A stretch of 64,000 nucleotides of DNA. Origin: Gracilaria domingensis (Eukaryota > Rhodophyta > Florideophyceae > Gracilariales > Gracilariaceae). Shown piece after piece: positions 10,291 to 18,848 of the stretch (positions are counted from its first letter, which is position 1; the number at the start of each line of letters is the position of its first letter). The notes beneath the pieces are model-generated. The model saw nothing but the letters and a program-made list of their open reading frames with translations. It searched no databases and had not been told where the DNA came from. A program made the translations under genes and the position numbers. The stretch lies in contig VCMS01000104.1 of NCBI GenBank assembly GCA_022539475.1, positions 111,439 through 175,438 of the forward strand, read 5' to 3'.

Positions 10291-10975
10291 TCATGCAAAA
10301 GTCACAGAGTCTTTGGTGTAGTTTGCAGGGACAGTAAATGTGGCATTGCCTTGTTCGCCGTAGAAAAGAGGGCCCATGTACGGTAGGATGTTATACTTGA
10401 GTTTCAACGTGACCTCCGCAAGTCGCAATGCATAGCCATGATCTTTGAGCGAATACTTGTTGTATTGGCCCTTCTTGGCTATCAACGCTTCGTTGCGTCC
10501 GCTGAGAATGTTGTCCCAGACAATTACTTCGTTTCTCGGATGTGTGGCAGATTCGTATTCGGCTACTACATAGACATACATATGATTTATGTTCCAGGAC
10601 CACATCCTTCTAAAGTCTGCATTAAAAGGTTAGAATCAAGTGTCGACGAGTAGATACGCGGCTTCAAAAGGAATGGACGTACCGGCATTGAGGTCGAATC
10701 GGATATACGCTTGATCGCATCGCTCCCTCTGCAACTGGCGTCTACGAGTTTTTGCAGAACGCATCGCAGCTGTTAGCAATCGCTCAAAACACGAAAAGCA
10801 GTGCAAAATGCTGGGGAACGTACAGAAACTTCATCTCGGTCATTCGTAACGTGACGGAGGGCGAGCTGCTTCGAAGCTGCATATAGCTGAACGAAGATCC
10901 GATGGCGACCAATACGAAGAGCATGGTCATCAAATGCGTGAAGAACACATTCAATCGCGGGCCGACGGCGTGCAT
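10291..10975 (-). CDS. SPCS3: Signal peptidase complex subunit 3 (SPC22/23)
   Basis: The model has three exons on the minus strand: 10975-10824, 10726-10683 and 10616-10291. It gives 173 residues, against about 180 for animal SPCS3. The protein is an accessory subunit of the ER signal peptidase, a single-pass type II membrane protein with a lumenal domain. MHAVGPRLN opens the protein, followed by one membrane helix at about 13-31. Then come RCDQAYIRFDLNADF at about 53-67, WSWNINHMYVYVVAEY at about 71-86, and NEVIVWDNI at about 93-101. These match the family order FDL-x-AD, FNWN-x-KQ-x-FVYV-x-AEY and N-x-VVLWD-x-I closely. The C-terminal region ends in a beta-rich segment with possible N-glycosylation sites. 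Both donors are GTACGT. The second intron (66 bases) is secure. The first acceptor, at the second AG of CAGAG, was chosen to keep phase and motif and could be off by a few bases. Confidence 0.9.
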
Positions 10976-11412
10976 CTTGGGGCGTGGTTCGGGCGCAAAT
11001 GGGGCCCCGCAACGACTAGAATCAACGAATGTCGTGCGTGTGTGTGTGTGTGCCGCCGTTGTCCAGAGGCAACCCTCTGTCGTTCAACGAGTTGATGCTC
11101 GGCGATGCGCAGGGCTCGCAATTCGGAGCAATCAAAAAACGCTGCCGCGAGTTGACTCGGCGACGCCAATGTGCCGATTTCCTATGCGGCGTCCTGCTAC
11201 CAACGGATGCTTTTGGAGAGCGTGATCGCTGTGAAATATCTGGAAAAAGTATAAAAATGAATCTTGTGCGCTTTTACCCTCGACGAATCTTGAGCCATCG
11301 GAGATCATGAATCTTGCGGGGTTTCTGCGCGCAGCGATATGTATTGCTCCACCACCCGCAGCCGTCTCCGCCCCGGCCGCGCGCGTCGCCGCCATCCCCC
11401 ACTCCACCTACA
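10976..11412. promoter_or_regulatory. Divergent promoter region, SPC3 and phycobilisome linker
   Basis: The SPC3 start (10975, minus) and the linker start (11413, plus) diverge from this 437-base interval, which should hold both promoters. It contains a short GT run at 11037-11050. A TATA-like AGTATAAAAA lies at about 11248-11257 on the plus strand, some 155 bases upstream of the linker ATG, so the linker mRNA probably has a leader of roughly 120-130 bases. No light-response element was identified. Confidence 0.45.
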
Positions 11413-12345
11413 ATGGCCTTCGTCAATCCCGTGCTCTCCAGCTTCACTGGCAGGCCTCTGGCCCGTTCTTCCTCAACATGCGCCCTCCCGCGCGCGCGCG
11501 CCGTTCCCGCGCGCGCCGTTCGAATGGCCTTCTCGTCCATTGACGATCCCTCCACCGCGGTCACGTTGAAGGACACTGCCCTGCAGTCCAAGCAGAACGT
11601 TCTTTCCGCCGTATACAAGCATGTGTTTGGCAACTCGTACGTCATGGAGGAAGAGCGAGCCGAGCTGGCGACCGCCGACAGCGACTTTTTGTTGGGCAAA
11701 CTTTCCACGCGTCAGCTCGTGCGCGCCATTGGAAAGAGTGCGCTGTACAAGAAGCGCTTCTTTGAACGCTCGGGGCCGTATCGCTTTATCGAACTCAACT
11801 ACAAGCATTTTCTCGGACGCGCCCCGGAGAGTCAGGAGGAGATTTCGTTCCATGTGCAAACGTTGGTCAATGAGGGGTACGACGCCGAGATTGACACGTA
11901 CTTTGATTGCGGAGAATACGAAGAGCGATTTGGAGATGAGGGAGTGCCAAGATTCATCTTCAAGGGAACGTATCAACGAAATGACAGCTTCAATAGGATG
12001 ACCATTCTTCGTAAGAACTGGGACGGCTGCTCTACAAGTACTGTGTCTGGTTCGACCGCGCCTGCAAAGGCGATCGCGGCACAATTGATCATGGGGCACG
12101 GTGGCTACGTCAACGGTTTTGTCGGAATCTGCAAGGGCTTACCGGCAGGCTTCCGCCCCGAGCCGCAGCCTAGAGCTCCAAATTCGCAGATCCCGTCCAA
12201 CCCACAAGCGCCAGTGCGAATTCGTTACAAGATTGCGGAAAACCTGTATCAAGTGTATGAAATCCCGGGCATGGAGCCTGTTTATGATCCCGAGTGGAAG
12301 AAGGAACGCATGGCAGTGAAGAGATGGAACGGCGCTTGGTATTAG
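11413..12345 (+). CDS. Phycobilisome linker polypeptide, nuclear-encoded and plastid-targeted
   Basis: This protein of 310 residues is an antenna linker that sits inside phycobiliprotein rods or at the rod-core joint and tunes assembly and energy transfer. The frame is open upstream. The ATG at 11413 is chosen because it begins MAFVNPVLSSF, a typical red-algal transit start, followed by about 30 Ser/Arg/Ala-rich residues and a second Met at 38 near the expected cleavage region. A PBS-linker (Pfam00427-type) domain spans about 55-190. It includes FLLGKLSTRQLVRAIGKS, YKKRFFE, RFIELNYKHFLGRAPES and the YDAEIDTYFDCGEYEERFG stretch, which ends at VPRF as in cyanobacterial linkers. The following ~120 residues (Pro/Asn/Gln linker, then a basic EWKKERMAVKRW tail) do not look like the CpcD domain of rod caps. 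That favours a rod or rod-core linker, but the exact type (LR, LRC or other) cannot be settled by eye. This gene is the strongest evidence that the host is a red alga. Confidence 0.93.
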   Translation: MAFVNPVLSSFTGRPLARSSSTCALPRARAVPARAVRMAFSSIDDPSTAVTLKDTALQSKQNVLSAVYKHVFGNSYVMEEERAELATADSDFLLGKLSTRQLVRAIGKSALYKKRFFERSGPYRFIELNYKHFLGRAPESQEEISFHVQTLVNEGYDAEIDTYFDCGEYEERFGDEGVPRFIFKGTYQRNDSFNRMTILRKNWDGCSTSTVSGSTAPAKAIAAQLIMGHGGYVNGFVGICKGLPAGFRPEPQPRAPNSQIPSNPQAPVRIRYKIAENLYQVYEIPGMEPVYDPEWKKERMAVKRWNGAWY

Positions 12346-12847
12346 AGAACGCCGTGACGAAGCGGCGTGGCGCACCTGCTCTCTCTCTGTAGTCGGCCTC
12401 AGCATGGCCCTGCTGGAGAGCCTCGAAGAGCGGTTTGCGAGACAACACGAATACTGTACACGTACCAGGGGTACAGGCCTTGCCGCCGATAATGATAATA
12501 TTTTTTGTTTTGAAGAACATGCTTTTACTGCTCTGAGGAGGAGTAAAAAAAGATGGAGCTGGAACGAGTTTACACAAAAGTTGTTTCGATCTTCTCCAGT
12601 GCTGTGTTTGCGTGTGAGCAAGGTGTACAAGATCACCTTGTAGCGATTTGCGATCTGTACCTAACAGACGTTGGCGCATGTTTCCAAAATCCGTTCGATT
12701 CCAGCGCGCACACGACGTTTTCTTGCGTGATGCGATAGAAGAACGTGCAGTATGACATGATAGAGAGCGGGCGTAGAAAAAGAAAAAGGGGAAAGAAAGA
12801 ACTGAAGGCGAGCGCAAGTTGAGCGGCAGGCAGCATGGAGAATGTGT
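12346..12847. other. Convergent 3' region, linker and MEMO1
   Basis: This 502-base interval holds the 3' untranslated regions of two convergent genes. AT-rich segments occur near 12493-12510 and 12540-12555. No further gene was seen. Confidence 0.5.
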
Positions 12848-13786
12848 CTAGGAGGCATGGTGATTATTAGGGGCAGTTTGAATGACTGCGCTCGCGTAAC
12901 TGACACTGGAATCAGACATTGACATACAGCGAGAACTCTGTTTGTAGCGAACAAAGTTGGTGGTGAACAGCCTCCTCGAGTGCGAGGAGCAGTACGCCAA
13001 CGCACTCATGAGCACGCCGATTGGGTGGCGTCCACACACAGTATTGTCCGTTTCGCGTTGGTACGCACAAAACGAGGCGTGATCTCCCGACTCGATGCAG
13101 CGCATTCCCTCTCGGTCGAGCTTTTCAATGCTTTGCCAGATGTGTTGCGATTGGCGGTCGACTCGGGTGTAGCCGAAGCGGGAGCCCCAATGACAGAAAT
13201 CAGACGACACGACGAAGAAGGTTTCGCCGTCGCCGATCCACGACGACAGCACTCGGCCAAACGCACGTTCCTTCTCCTCGGACAGGGAACCGACAACAAT
13301 GGGCACTACTTTAACGTCAATGTGTGCAAAAACTAAGCGAATATAAGGAAGATGCATCTCAATGGAGTGTTCGGCCTCGTCGTTGAAGGCGCTCATTGAC
13401 ACAAATCTAATGGAGCGGTCTTCCGAGGCAAGCAGGCCGTCCACCACGTCTCGATCGACAGCCAGATCTCCCAGCGGCGTCTCCAGCACGTCGGCGTCCG
13501 ACAGCGCGCACGTATCCCTCATGTACACGTGATGGCTGGGCCCCAGCACGATGACGCGCGAGAAGCGGAGCGGGTCGACGGCGGCGTACGCAAACGCGGC
13601 GGTGGAGCCCGAGTAGGAGAAGCCGGCGTGCGGCGCAATGATGGCGTGCGACACGGCGCCGTTGGAGGCGGCGGCCACGGACTGCGCGTCGCGGATCCAC
13701 GACAGCAACGAGCGGCGCAGCTTCTCGCCAGACGCTTCGTACCAGGAGCCGGCGTGCGTGGCGCGACGACGGCGTAAGGGCGGCAT
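12848..13786 (-). CDS. MEMO1: MEMO1 family protein
   Basis: This protein of 312 residues is single-exon. The family has a nonheme dioxygenase-like fold. In animals it acts in ErbB2-linked cytoskeletal signalling and copper/iron handling; its role in algae is not established. The start at 13786 (MPPLRRRRATHAGSWY) is chosen over the open upstream extension, which is Pro/Arg low-complexity, because A-G-S-W-Y is the canonical N-terminal MEMO motif. Conserved segments run in order: APHAGFSYSGSTAAFAY, VIVLGPSHHVY, the acidic block AEHSIEMHLPYI, VVSSDFCHWGSRFGYT, and CGRHPIGVLM. The His and Cys positions of the metal-binding-like pocket are present in these motifs. The length matches the family (about 290-300) with a slight N-terminal basic addition. 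The upstream region is extremely GC-rich and contains a 17-G run at 13801-13817, just before the start. Confidence 0.95.
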   Translation of the reverse strand: MPPLRRRRATHAGSWYEASGEKLRRSLLSWIRDAQSVAAASNGAVSHAIIAPHAGFSYSGSTAAFAYAAVDPLRFSRVIVLGPSHHVYMRDTCALSDADVLETPLGDLAVDRDVVDGLLASEDRSIRFVSMSAFNDEAEHSIEMHLPYIRLVFAHIDVKVVPIVVGSLSEEKERAFGRVLSSWIGDGETFFVVSSDFCHWGSRFGYTRVDRQSQHIWQSIEKLDREGMRCIESGDHASFCAYQRETDNTVCGRHPIGVLMSALAYCSSHSRRLFTTNFVRYKQSSRCMSMSDSSVSYASAVIQTAPNNHHAS

Positions 13787-13800
13787 GGCGGCGCAAGGGC

Positions 13801-13817
13801 GGGGGGGGGGGGGGGGG
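13801..13817. repeat. 17-base G homopolymer
   Basis: A run of 17 G lies 15 bases upstream of the MEMO1 start codon (C-run on the coding strand). It could fold as a G-quadruplex. Its true length is uncertain because sequencing handles such runs poorly. Confidence 0.8.
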
Positions 13818-14192
13818 TAGAAACCAGAAACACAGGGGGGAAGGTAGCGTTGGGGTAGCAGGAGAGCGGGGAGTAAGAGGACTAACCGAACGGCGGGGCG
13901 GTGGCGCAGACGGGCGGCGAAAGAGCGTGCGCCAGCGGCCGATATGTACGAAGAAGTTTGGGGGGGCGGGGGGCGGGGGGAGGGGAACTGGCGGCACCGG
14001 GGCGCGCGTGCGACGCGGCGGGGTGCGGAGCCGGGCAAGGGCGAGTGCTGGCAGCACAAGGCGCAAAGAGATACGTGGTGGCTATTTAAGCGCCGCCGCG
14101 GCCACGCGCGCGCGGCGGAATGTAGATTTGGCGGCGCCCACGCGGCGGACCGCACACCGCGCGGCGGCCGCGGCGCGCGGCGGCGGATCCGG

Positions 14193-14215
14193 GCGCGCGC
14201 GCGCGCGCGCGCGCG
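14193..14215. repeat. Alternating GC dinucleotide run
   Basis: An uninterrupted GC alternation of about 23 bases has Z-DNA-forming potential. Many shorter runs surround it. Confidence 0.8.
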
Positions 14216-14330
14216 ATATGGCGGCGCGCGGCGCCACCGTCGGCGCGCGCGCGGGCGGCGCGGCGATGCGGCGACGCGCCGCTCCGCGCGCGAAGCGGCG
14301 CGCGCGCGATGCGCGCGATGCGCGGCGCGG

Positions 14331-14432
14331 CGCGCGATGCGCGCTGCGTGGCTGCGGCGCGGCGCGCGATGCGCGCTGCGTGGCTGCGGCGCGGCGCGCG
14401 ATGCGCGCTGCGTGGCTGCGGCGCGGCGCGCA
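14331..14432. repeat. Three tandem copies of a 32-base GC unit
   Basis: The unit containing GATGCGCGCTGCGTGGCTGC occurs three times at a 32-base spacing (ATGC positions near 14337, 14369 and 14401), with almost no differences between copies. It is non-coding as far as can be seen. Confidence 0.85.
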
Positions 14433-14677
14433 AATATCTAGCCGGCGCGCGGAATATCTGCGTGAGATGCGCGCGGCGCGCGCGCGCGCGGCGCGCGCTC
14501 GCGCGCCGGCGACGTGTGCGCGCTGGCGGGTGGGGGCGCGGGGACGGGGGGCGTGGAGGGCGGGGTTGACTTTTTTTGCTTTGTTTTTGTTTTTCTTGCT
14601 TTGCGCGCGGCGCTGACGTGCTTGGCGGCGTGGCTTCGCCGCGCTGGCGGCGCAGTGCGGCGCTGGCGGCGCAGCCG

Positions 14678-15366
14678 CTACGTCCAATGCTTGTCCTTGC
14701 TGATCTTTGCCTTCTCCTGCGCGCGGCGCGGGCGACGCGGGACGGGGGAGGGGGGAGCGTTGCGTCAGACATTGCGTGCGCGCGCACACGGCGGCGCGCT
14801 TGCCGCGCGCGTGCGTGAGTGAACGGTGTGCGCGGCGGCGCGCGTGCACGTACCACCAGGAACTTGTTCTCCTTGTACTTTTGGCTGTCGTCCAGCGCCT
14901 CCAGCTGCGCAGTTGCGGCGCGCGACACGCACACGCACACGGGGGGGGTGGGGGGGAAAGCGCGCGGTCAGTGAGGGGGGGGGGGGGGGGGGGCGGTGCT
15001 GTGGGGGGGAGGGGAGAGGAGCGCGTGCAACGTACGTATTTCCAGCCAAGCACGCTCTTGCAGATGTTGCAGTAGATGTCGGCGACGGTGTGCAGGCCGG
15101 TCAGCAGCTGTCTGTTTTCCGTGTCTCCCAGCGACACATTGATGCTACGGCGCGACAAGAAGAAGAAAAGGCGGCGCGGTCAGCGCGGGCAATGCATGTC
15201 ATACAGGGGGACGTACAGCGTACACATTCTTTATGAGGTATGCGCGGCCATGCTTGCCGGTAAAGTTCTTGGACATGATATTGTCATGGTACGCCAGATG
15301 CGCGGCGCAGCTCTGGCAGCACCACACCCTATCGCCTGGAAGATACGCCTGAAACAAGCGACCCAT
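14678..15366 (-). CDS. Yippee-like zinc-binding protein, four exons
   Basis: The exons on the minus strand are 15366-15224, 15144-15036, 14904-14854 and 14716-14678, joined to 113 residues. Yippee/YPEL proteins are about 110-121 residues. Exon 1 gives [20 protein letters not shown] and [20 protein letters not shown]. Exon 2 gives [26 protein letters not shown] and LGWKY. Exon 3 gives SQKYKENKF and exon 4 ends KDKHWT. This follows YPEL from end to end. The zinc ligands are C17-x2-C20 and C73-x2-C76. YPEL proteins are conserved eukaryotic proteins, some of them substrate receptors or scaffolds linked to the cell cycle; the algal role is unknown. Introns are 79, 131 and 137 bases. All begin GTACG and end AG, and phase is kept throughout. 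Intron 2 contains a long C-run on the coding strand before its acceptor, which may serve as the pyrimidine tract. The last exon, 12 codons, is the least certain part. Confidence 0.9.
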
Positions 15367-15608
15367 GGGTGCGGCGGCAGGCGGGGGGCGGTCGGGGCGG
15401 GGGGGGGGGGGGTGGTTGCGTTGGGTGCGCGCGCGGGTGGTCGGACAGCGCGTGGAAGAAGGCGCGGCGCGGCAGCGCGCCAAGCGCGCGCCTTTTGAGC
15501 GGCGCGCGGCGCGGCGCGGCGCGGCGCGGCGCGCTGCCACGTCTGCCGCGGCCGCACGTGTCACAAGCGGCGCGCGCGCGCATCTCGCTGCATCTCGTGA
15601 GTGGCGAG
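15367..15608. other. GC-rich spacer, Yippee promoter side
   Basis: The 242 bases between the Yippee start and the end of the GATA gene contain a G-run near 15399-15411 and five tandem GGCGC units near 15511-15532. No gene was seen. Confidence 0.5.
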
Positions 15609-15755
15609 TCAGTAGATGCCGTGGCGGCTCCATTTGAGTCCGCACGCGTTGCAGAGCGAGCGACAGCCGTCGGGGCCCTTGCGCATCATGGGCGTCAGCT
15701 TGGACGACATGGAGCACCGCGCGCACGCGTCCTTCACCGCCGTCGCCGCGCCGAG

Positions 15756-15790
<35 letters not shown>

Positions 15791-15958
15791 TGCTGGCGCT
15801 GCTGCTGCCGCCGCCGGCGGAGGCGCGCTCGTCGTCCGCGCCGCCGGGCTGGCGGCCCGTGCGCGCGCGCGCGCGCGAGCGCTTGGCGCCGCCCTTCGCG
15901 CCCGACGGCGAGCGCGCGCGCGGCGCGTCCAGCGACGACGACGACGACGACGACGACT

Positions 15959-15989
<31 letters not shown>

Positions 15990-16291
15990 GTGCGGCGGGT
16001 GCGGCGGCGGATGCGGCGCGTCGTTGGTGACGGGGCTCAGTGCCTGAGCCTTCCAATCGACGCAGCTCACGTCCGTGGGCGAGTTGCACACGCTGCGCCC
16101 GCGCTTGGGCGTGCGGCAGCCGGCGGCGGCGGCCAGATCGGCCGCGCGCGCGCGCCGCGGCGCGGCGCGCGCGGAGAGCGCGCGCAGCAGCGCCGGCGGC
16201 GGCAGCGCGCGCGGCGCGGCGGGCGGCGGCGCCACGGAGCGCGTCTTGCAGATGCGCGCGCGCGGCGCGGCGGCGGGCGGCAGCGCGCGCT

Positions 16292-16322
<31 letters not shown>

Positions 16323-16679
16323 GCGGCGCGCGGCGCGCAGACCGCCCAGCGCGCGCGCCACGAGCGGCGGCGCGCGCGCGGCGACGTGCAGGTCGGTGAG
16401 CTCGAGGCGGAAGGCCATGCTGCGGCTGTCCACGTCCATGAGGTGCGCGAGCGCCAGCAGCTCGTCGCGCTCGTCGTCGCGCGCGCACGGCGGCGGCGGC
16501 TCGGCGGCGACGGGCGGCGGCGGCGCGGCGCACAGCGCGGCGGCGGCGGCGCACAGCGGCGGCGGCAGCGAGGGCGACAGCGGCGGCGTGGGCGGCGGCG
16601 TCGGCAGCAGCCAGGCGTCCACGTCGCCGTGCAGCGGCGGCGAGAGGCGCGCGGCGGCGGGGTGCGACGGCGCGTTCAT
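15609..16679 (-). CDS. GATA zinc-finger transcription factor, TIFY/ZML-type finger at the C-terminus
   Basis: This is a 356-residue protein if it starts at the ATG at 16679; the frame stays open upstream. Nearly all of it is low-complexity: poly-Pro, poly-Ala, poly-Ser (SSSSSSSS) and poly-Gly. A few islands look specific, such as [19 protein letters not shown] and [18 protein letters not shown]. The last ~38 residues form a GATA finger with spacing C-x2-C-x20-C-x2-C, containing [10 protein letters not shown] and [10 protein letters not shown]. The 20-residue loop and TPMMR sequence match the ZIM/ZML class of plant GATA factors, not the 18-residue W-R class. The protein ends only six residues after GLKW, so the usual basic tail is nearly missing. 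A 39-base candidate intron (GTACGT donor near 16814 and TTTTCAG acceptor near 16776) upstream could add a 5' exon. The role is presumed DNA binding at GATA sites. Confidence 0.78.
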
Positions 16680-17044
16680 GGCGGGCTCCACGACGACGGG
16701 CGGCGGCGGCGGCGGCGGCGGCGGCGGGGGGGGGCGGCGGCGGCGTGCGGCGCGACGACGCGCGGGCGCGGCGCGCTGAAAAGGCGGCGGCGCGTGCCAA
16801 AAAGTTGTACGTACCGCGCGGCGCGCGCCTGACGTGCTCGACGGCGGCGGCGGCGGCCACGGCGGGCGCGCGGCCGCGCGATGGCGTGCGCGCCGCGCGC
16901 AGCGCGCGCACGCGGCCGCGCACTGCGCGCCGCGTGCGCGCGCCACGACGCGCGCGCGCGCGGCCACTGGCTGCGGCTGAGAGCGCGCGCACTGGCGCCG
17001 CGCGCGCGCCGCTTCAAGCCGCGCCGCGCGCGCCGTCGCTACCT
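16680..17044. other. GC-rich spacer, GATA 5' region and WDR18 3' region
   Basis: The 365 bases contain GGC repeats (16702-16740) and GTACGTAC near 16807-16814, read on the minus strand as a possible donor for a GATA leader intron. The open frames across it are compositional. Confidence 0.45.
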
Positions 17045-17392
17045 TCACTCGCCGCATACACCGCCGCGCAGCAGCGCGCGCTCCGACAGCCGCAGCAGCG
17101 CGCGCGCCGCGCGCTCCGTCGCCGCCGCGCGCGCGCGCAGCGCCGCCACCTGCGCGAGCAGCGCGCGCTCGCGCCGCGCCGCCGCGCCGCCGTCGCCGTC
17201 GCTGCCGCCGTCGCTGCCGCCGTCGCCGTCGGCGCCGAACGCGGCGGCGTGCGCGGCGCGCAGCGCGCCGCGCGCGGCGCGCGCCGTCGCCAGCCCGCCG
17301 CGCGCGTCCACCAGCGGCGCGAACGAGGCCGCCAGCGCGCCGCCCAGCGCGCGCTCGGGCGCGCGCGCGAACAGCGGCCGCGCGGCGGCGCG

Positions 17393-17425
<33 letters not shown>

Positions 17426-18415
17426 GCGCGCGCTCAGCACGGCGGTTATGGGCGCCGTGGTGCTGTGCTTGGCGTACGCGCCCACCATCTGCAGCGAGCG
17501 CGCGTCGTACAGCCGCACAATGCCGTCCGCGTAGCCCGCCACCAGCAGCGCGTCGTCGCGCGACAGCGCCACGCACGTCGCCGCCGCGCCGCGCCCCGCC
17601 GCCGCCGCCGCCGCCGCCGCCGCGCCCGCCGCGCCCGCCGCGGCGCGCCGCAGCGCGCTGCCCGCCGTCGGCGCGCCCGCCGCCAGCTCGTGCGGGTGCG
17701 CGCGCACGACGTGGCCGTTGGCCAGCGCCGCGAAGAACGCGCGCTCGTCCGACGTGAGCGCCACGTGCAGCGCCGGCGCGCCGAACGCCACCACGCCGAT
17801 GCAGCGCCCGCTCGCCAGGTGCCACACGCGCGCGCTGCGGTCCAGCGACGCCGTCACCGCGCGCGCCGACGCGCCGGCGTAGCCCACCGCCACGCTGGTG
17901 AGCGCCAGCGTGTGGCCCAGCAGCTGCGCGCGCGGCGCGGCGCGCCGCTCGGCGCCGCGCACCACGTCGCTCAGCGCGAACAGCCGCGCCGCCGCGTCCG
18001 CGCCCGCCGTCACGATCGCCTCGTCGTCGTCGGTGAACGCGCCCGCGTTCACCGCGCCCGCGTGCGCGTCCCACACCGCCAGCAGCGTGCCGCTCCACGC
18101 GCACCACACGTAGCAGCGCCCGGACGCGCCGCCCGCGAACAGCAGCCGCGCCGAGTGCGAGCTCGCCACGCTGCGCAGCGGCTCGGGCGGCGTGAAGCTG
18201 CGCGCCGGCGCGCCGCTGAGCGCGTGCACGCTCAGCGTGGTGCCTTCGCTGCCCTTCTTCTGCGAGGCGGTGACCAGCGCGTGCGGGAACAGCGCCGCGC
18301 AGTGGCTGCTGCGCGGCCGGCAGCCCTGCTGCGTGTTGGAGGGGTTGGTGTGCGGCGGCGTGTGCTGGTGCAGGCTGCCGAGCTCCCCGCAGATGGACAC
18401 GATGTTGTACGCCAT
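17045..18415 (-). CDS. WD40 protein, probable WDR18/Ipi3 homolog
   Basis: This single-exon protein of 456 residues begins [18 protein letters not shown]18/Ipi3 is part of the Rix1 (PELP1-TEX10-WDR18) complex that handles 60S pre-ribosomes in the nucleolus. WD-like repeats are visible: [21 protein letters not shown] at about 94-114, an [20 protein letters not shown] block, and the diagnostic [18 protein letters not shown] followed by [20 protein letters not shown], which resembles the Ipi3/WDR18 core (GH-x2-x-ITDI-x-VG, then ASLDQT-x-KVW). A later repeat reads [23 protein letters not shown]. Long Ala runs interrupt the propeller between blades. The ~90 C-terminal residues form an Ala/Arg/Leu helix, plausibly the coiled coil by which WDR18 oligomerises. 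Composition is extremely GC-rich. Assignment within the WD40 superfamily is by motif resemblance only. Confidence 0.7.
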
Positions 18416-18848
18416 CTTCTCGTCTCGTCGCCTTCTTGTTCAACACGCTCCCAAGTCAGCAGCTCTTGATGACGCTGTCAATCACACACAGCCTGTGTGA
18501 TGCGCCGCCGTCGACCAACATCGATCACAACATCCGCGCACGGCAAACATTTTTGCCATTACAACGCATTACAGTCACTAAACAAGACGCACAACCACAC
18601 CCCCCCCCCAACAGTTCACCTGTTTCAACTTGAAACTTTCAAGCAGCGCAGCCGAGCTGCCGTCGGCAAACCATCAAACATCTGCGTCCGAACGATGGTC
18701 GCAGTGTGCAAACAGCCACGCACATCCGCATCGAGCATGTGCACATCCAGTGCGCAACGCACACACAGGTCCGATAAAAAGTCGACGACCACTCCTGCCA
18801 CAATGCTCAACTTGCTCGCATCTCCGTCGCGCCTGTCCTCCTTTCGGC
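18416..18848. promoter_or_regulatory. Divergent promoter region, WDR18 and unknown paralog copy 1
   Basis: The base composition drops sharply from very GC-rich to about average across this 433-base interval. A C-run is present at 18600-18609. No reliable TATA element was seen; GATAAAAA at about 18772-18779 is a candidate about 75 bases before the downstream ATG. Confidence 0.35.

Larger units (their letters stand above)
13787..14677. other. Extremely GC-rich spacer between MEMO1 and Yippee
   Basis: About 890 bases are made largely of CG, CGG and GGGG blocks. All long frames here translate to Arg/Ala/Pro repeats and are artefacts of composition. It should contain the MEMO1 promoter (both flanking genes are on the minus strand) and the Yippee 3' end. 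An isolated T-rich strip at 14569-14602 interrupts the GC sequence. Separate repeat entries describe its main blocks. Confidence 0.6.

Noticed and set aside
13927-14616. Long plus-strand frames across the GC-rich spacer and similar ones at 15369-16832 and 16745-18469
   Set aside because: Translations are Arg/Ala/Gly homopolymers antisense to real genes or repeats; stop codons are rare at this composition.
15609-18446. A 945-codon open frame on the minus strand covering both the GATA and WDR18 regions
   Set aside because: Only its last ~356 codons (the GATA gene) make sense. Upstream it runs in a different frame through the WDR18 gene and gives Arg/Gly/Ala repeats, an effect of stop-poor GC-rich DNA.
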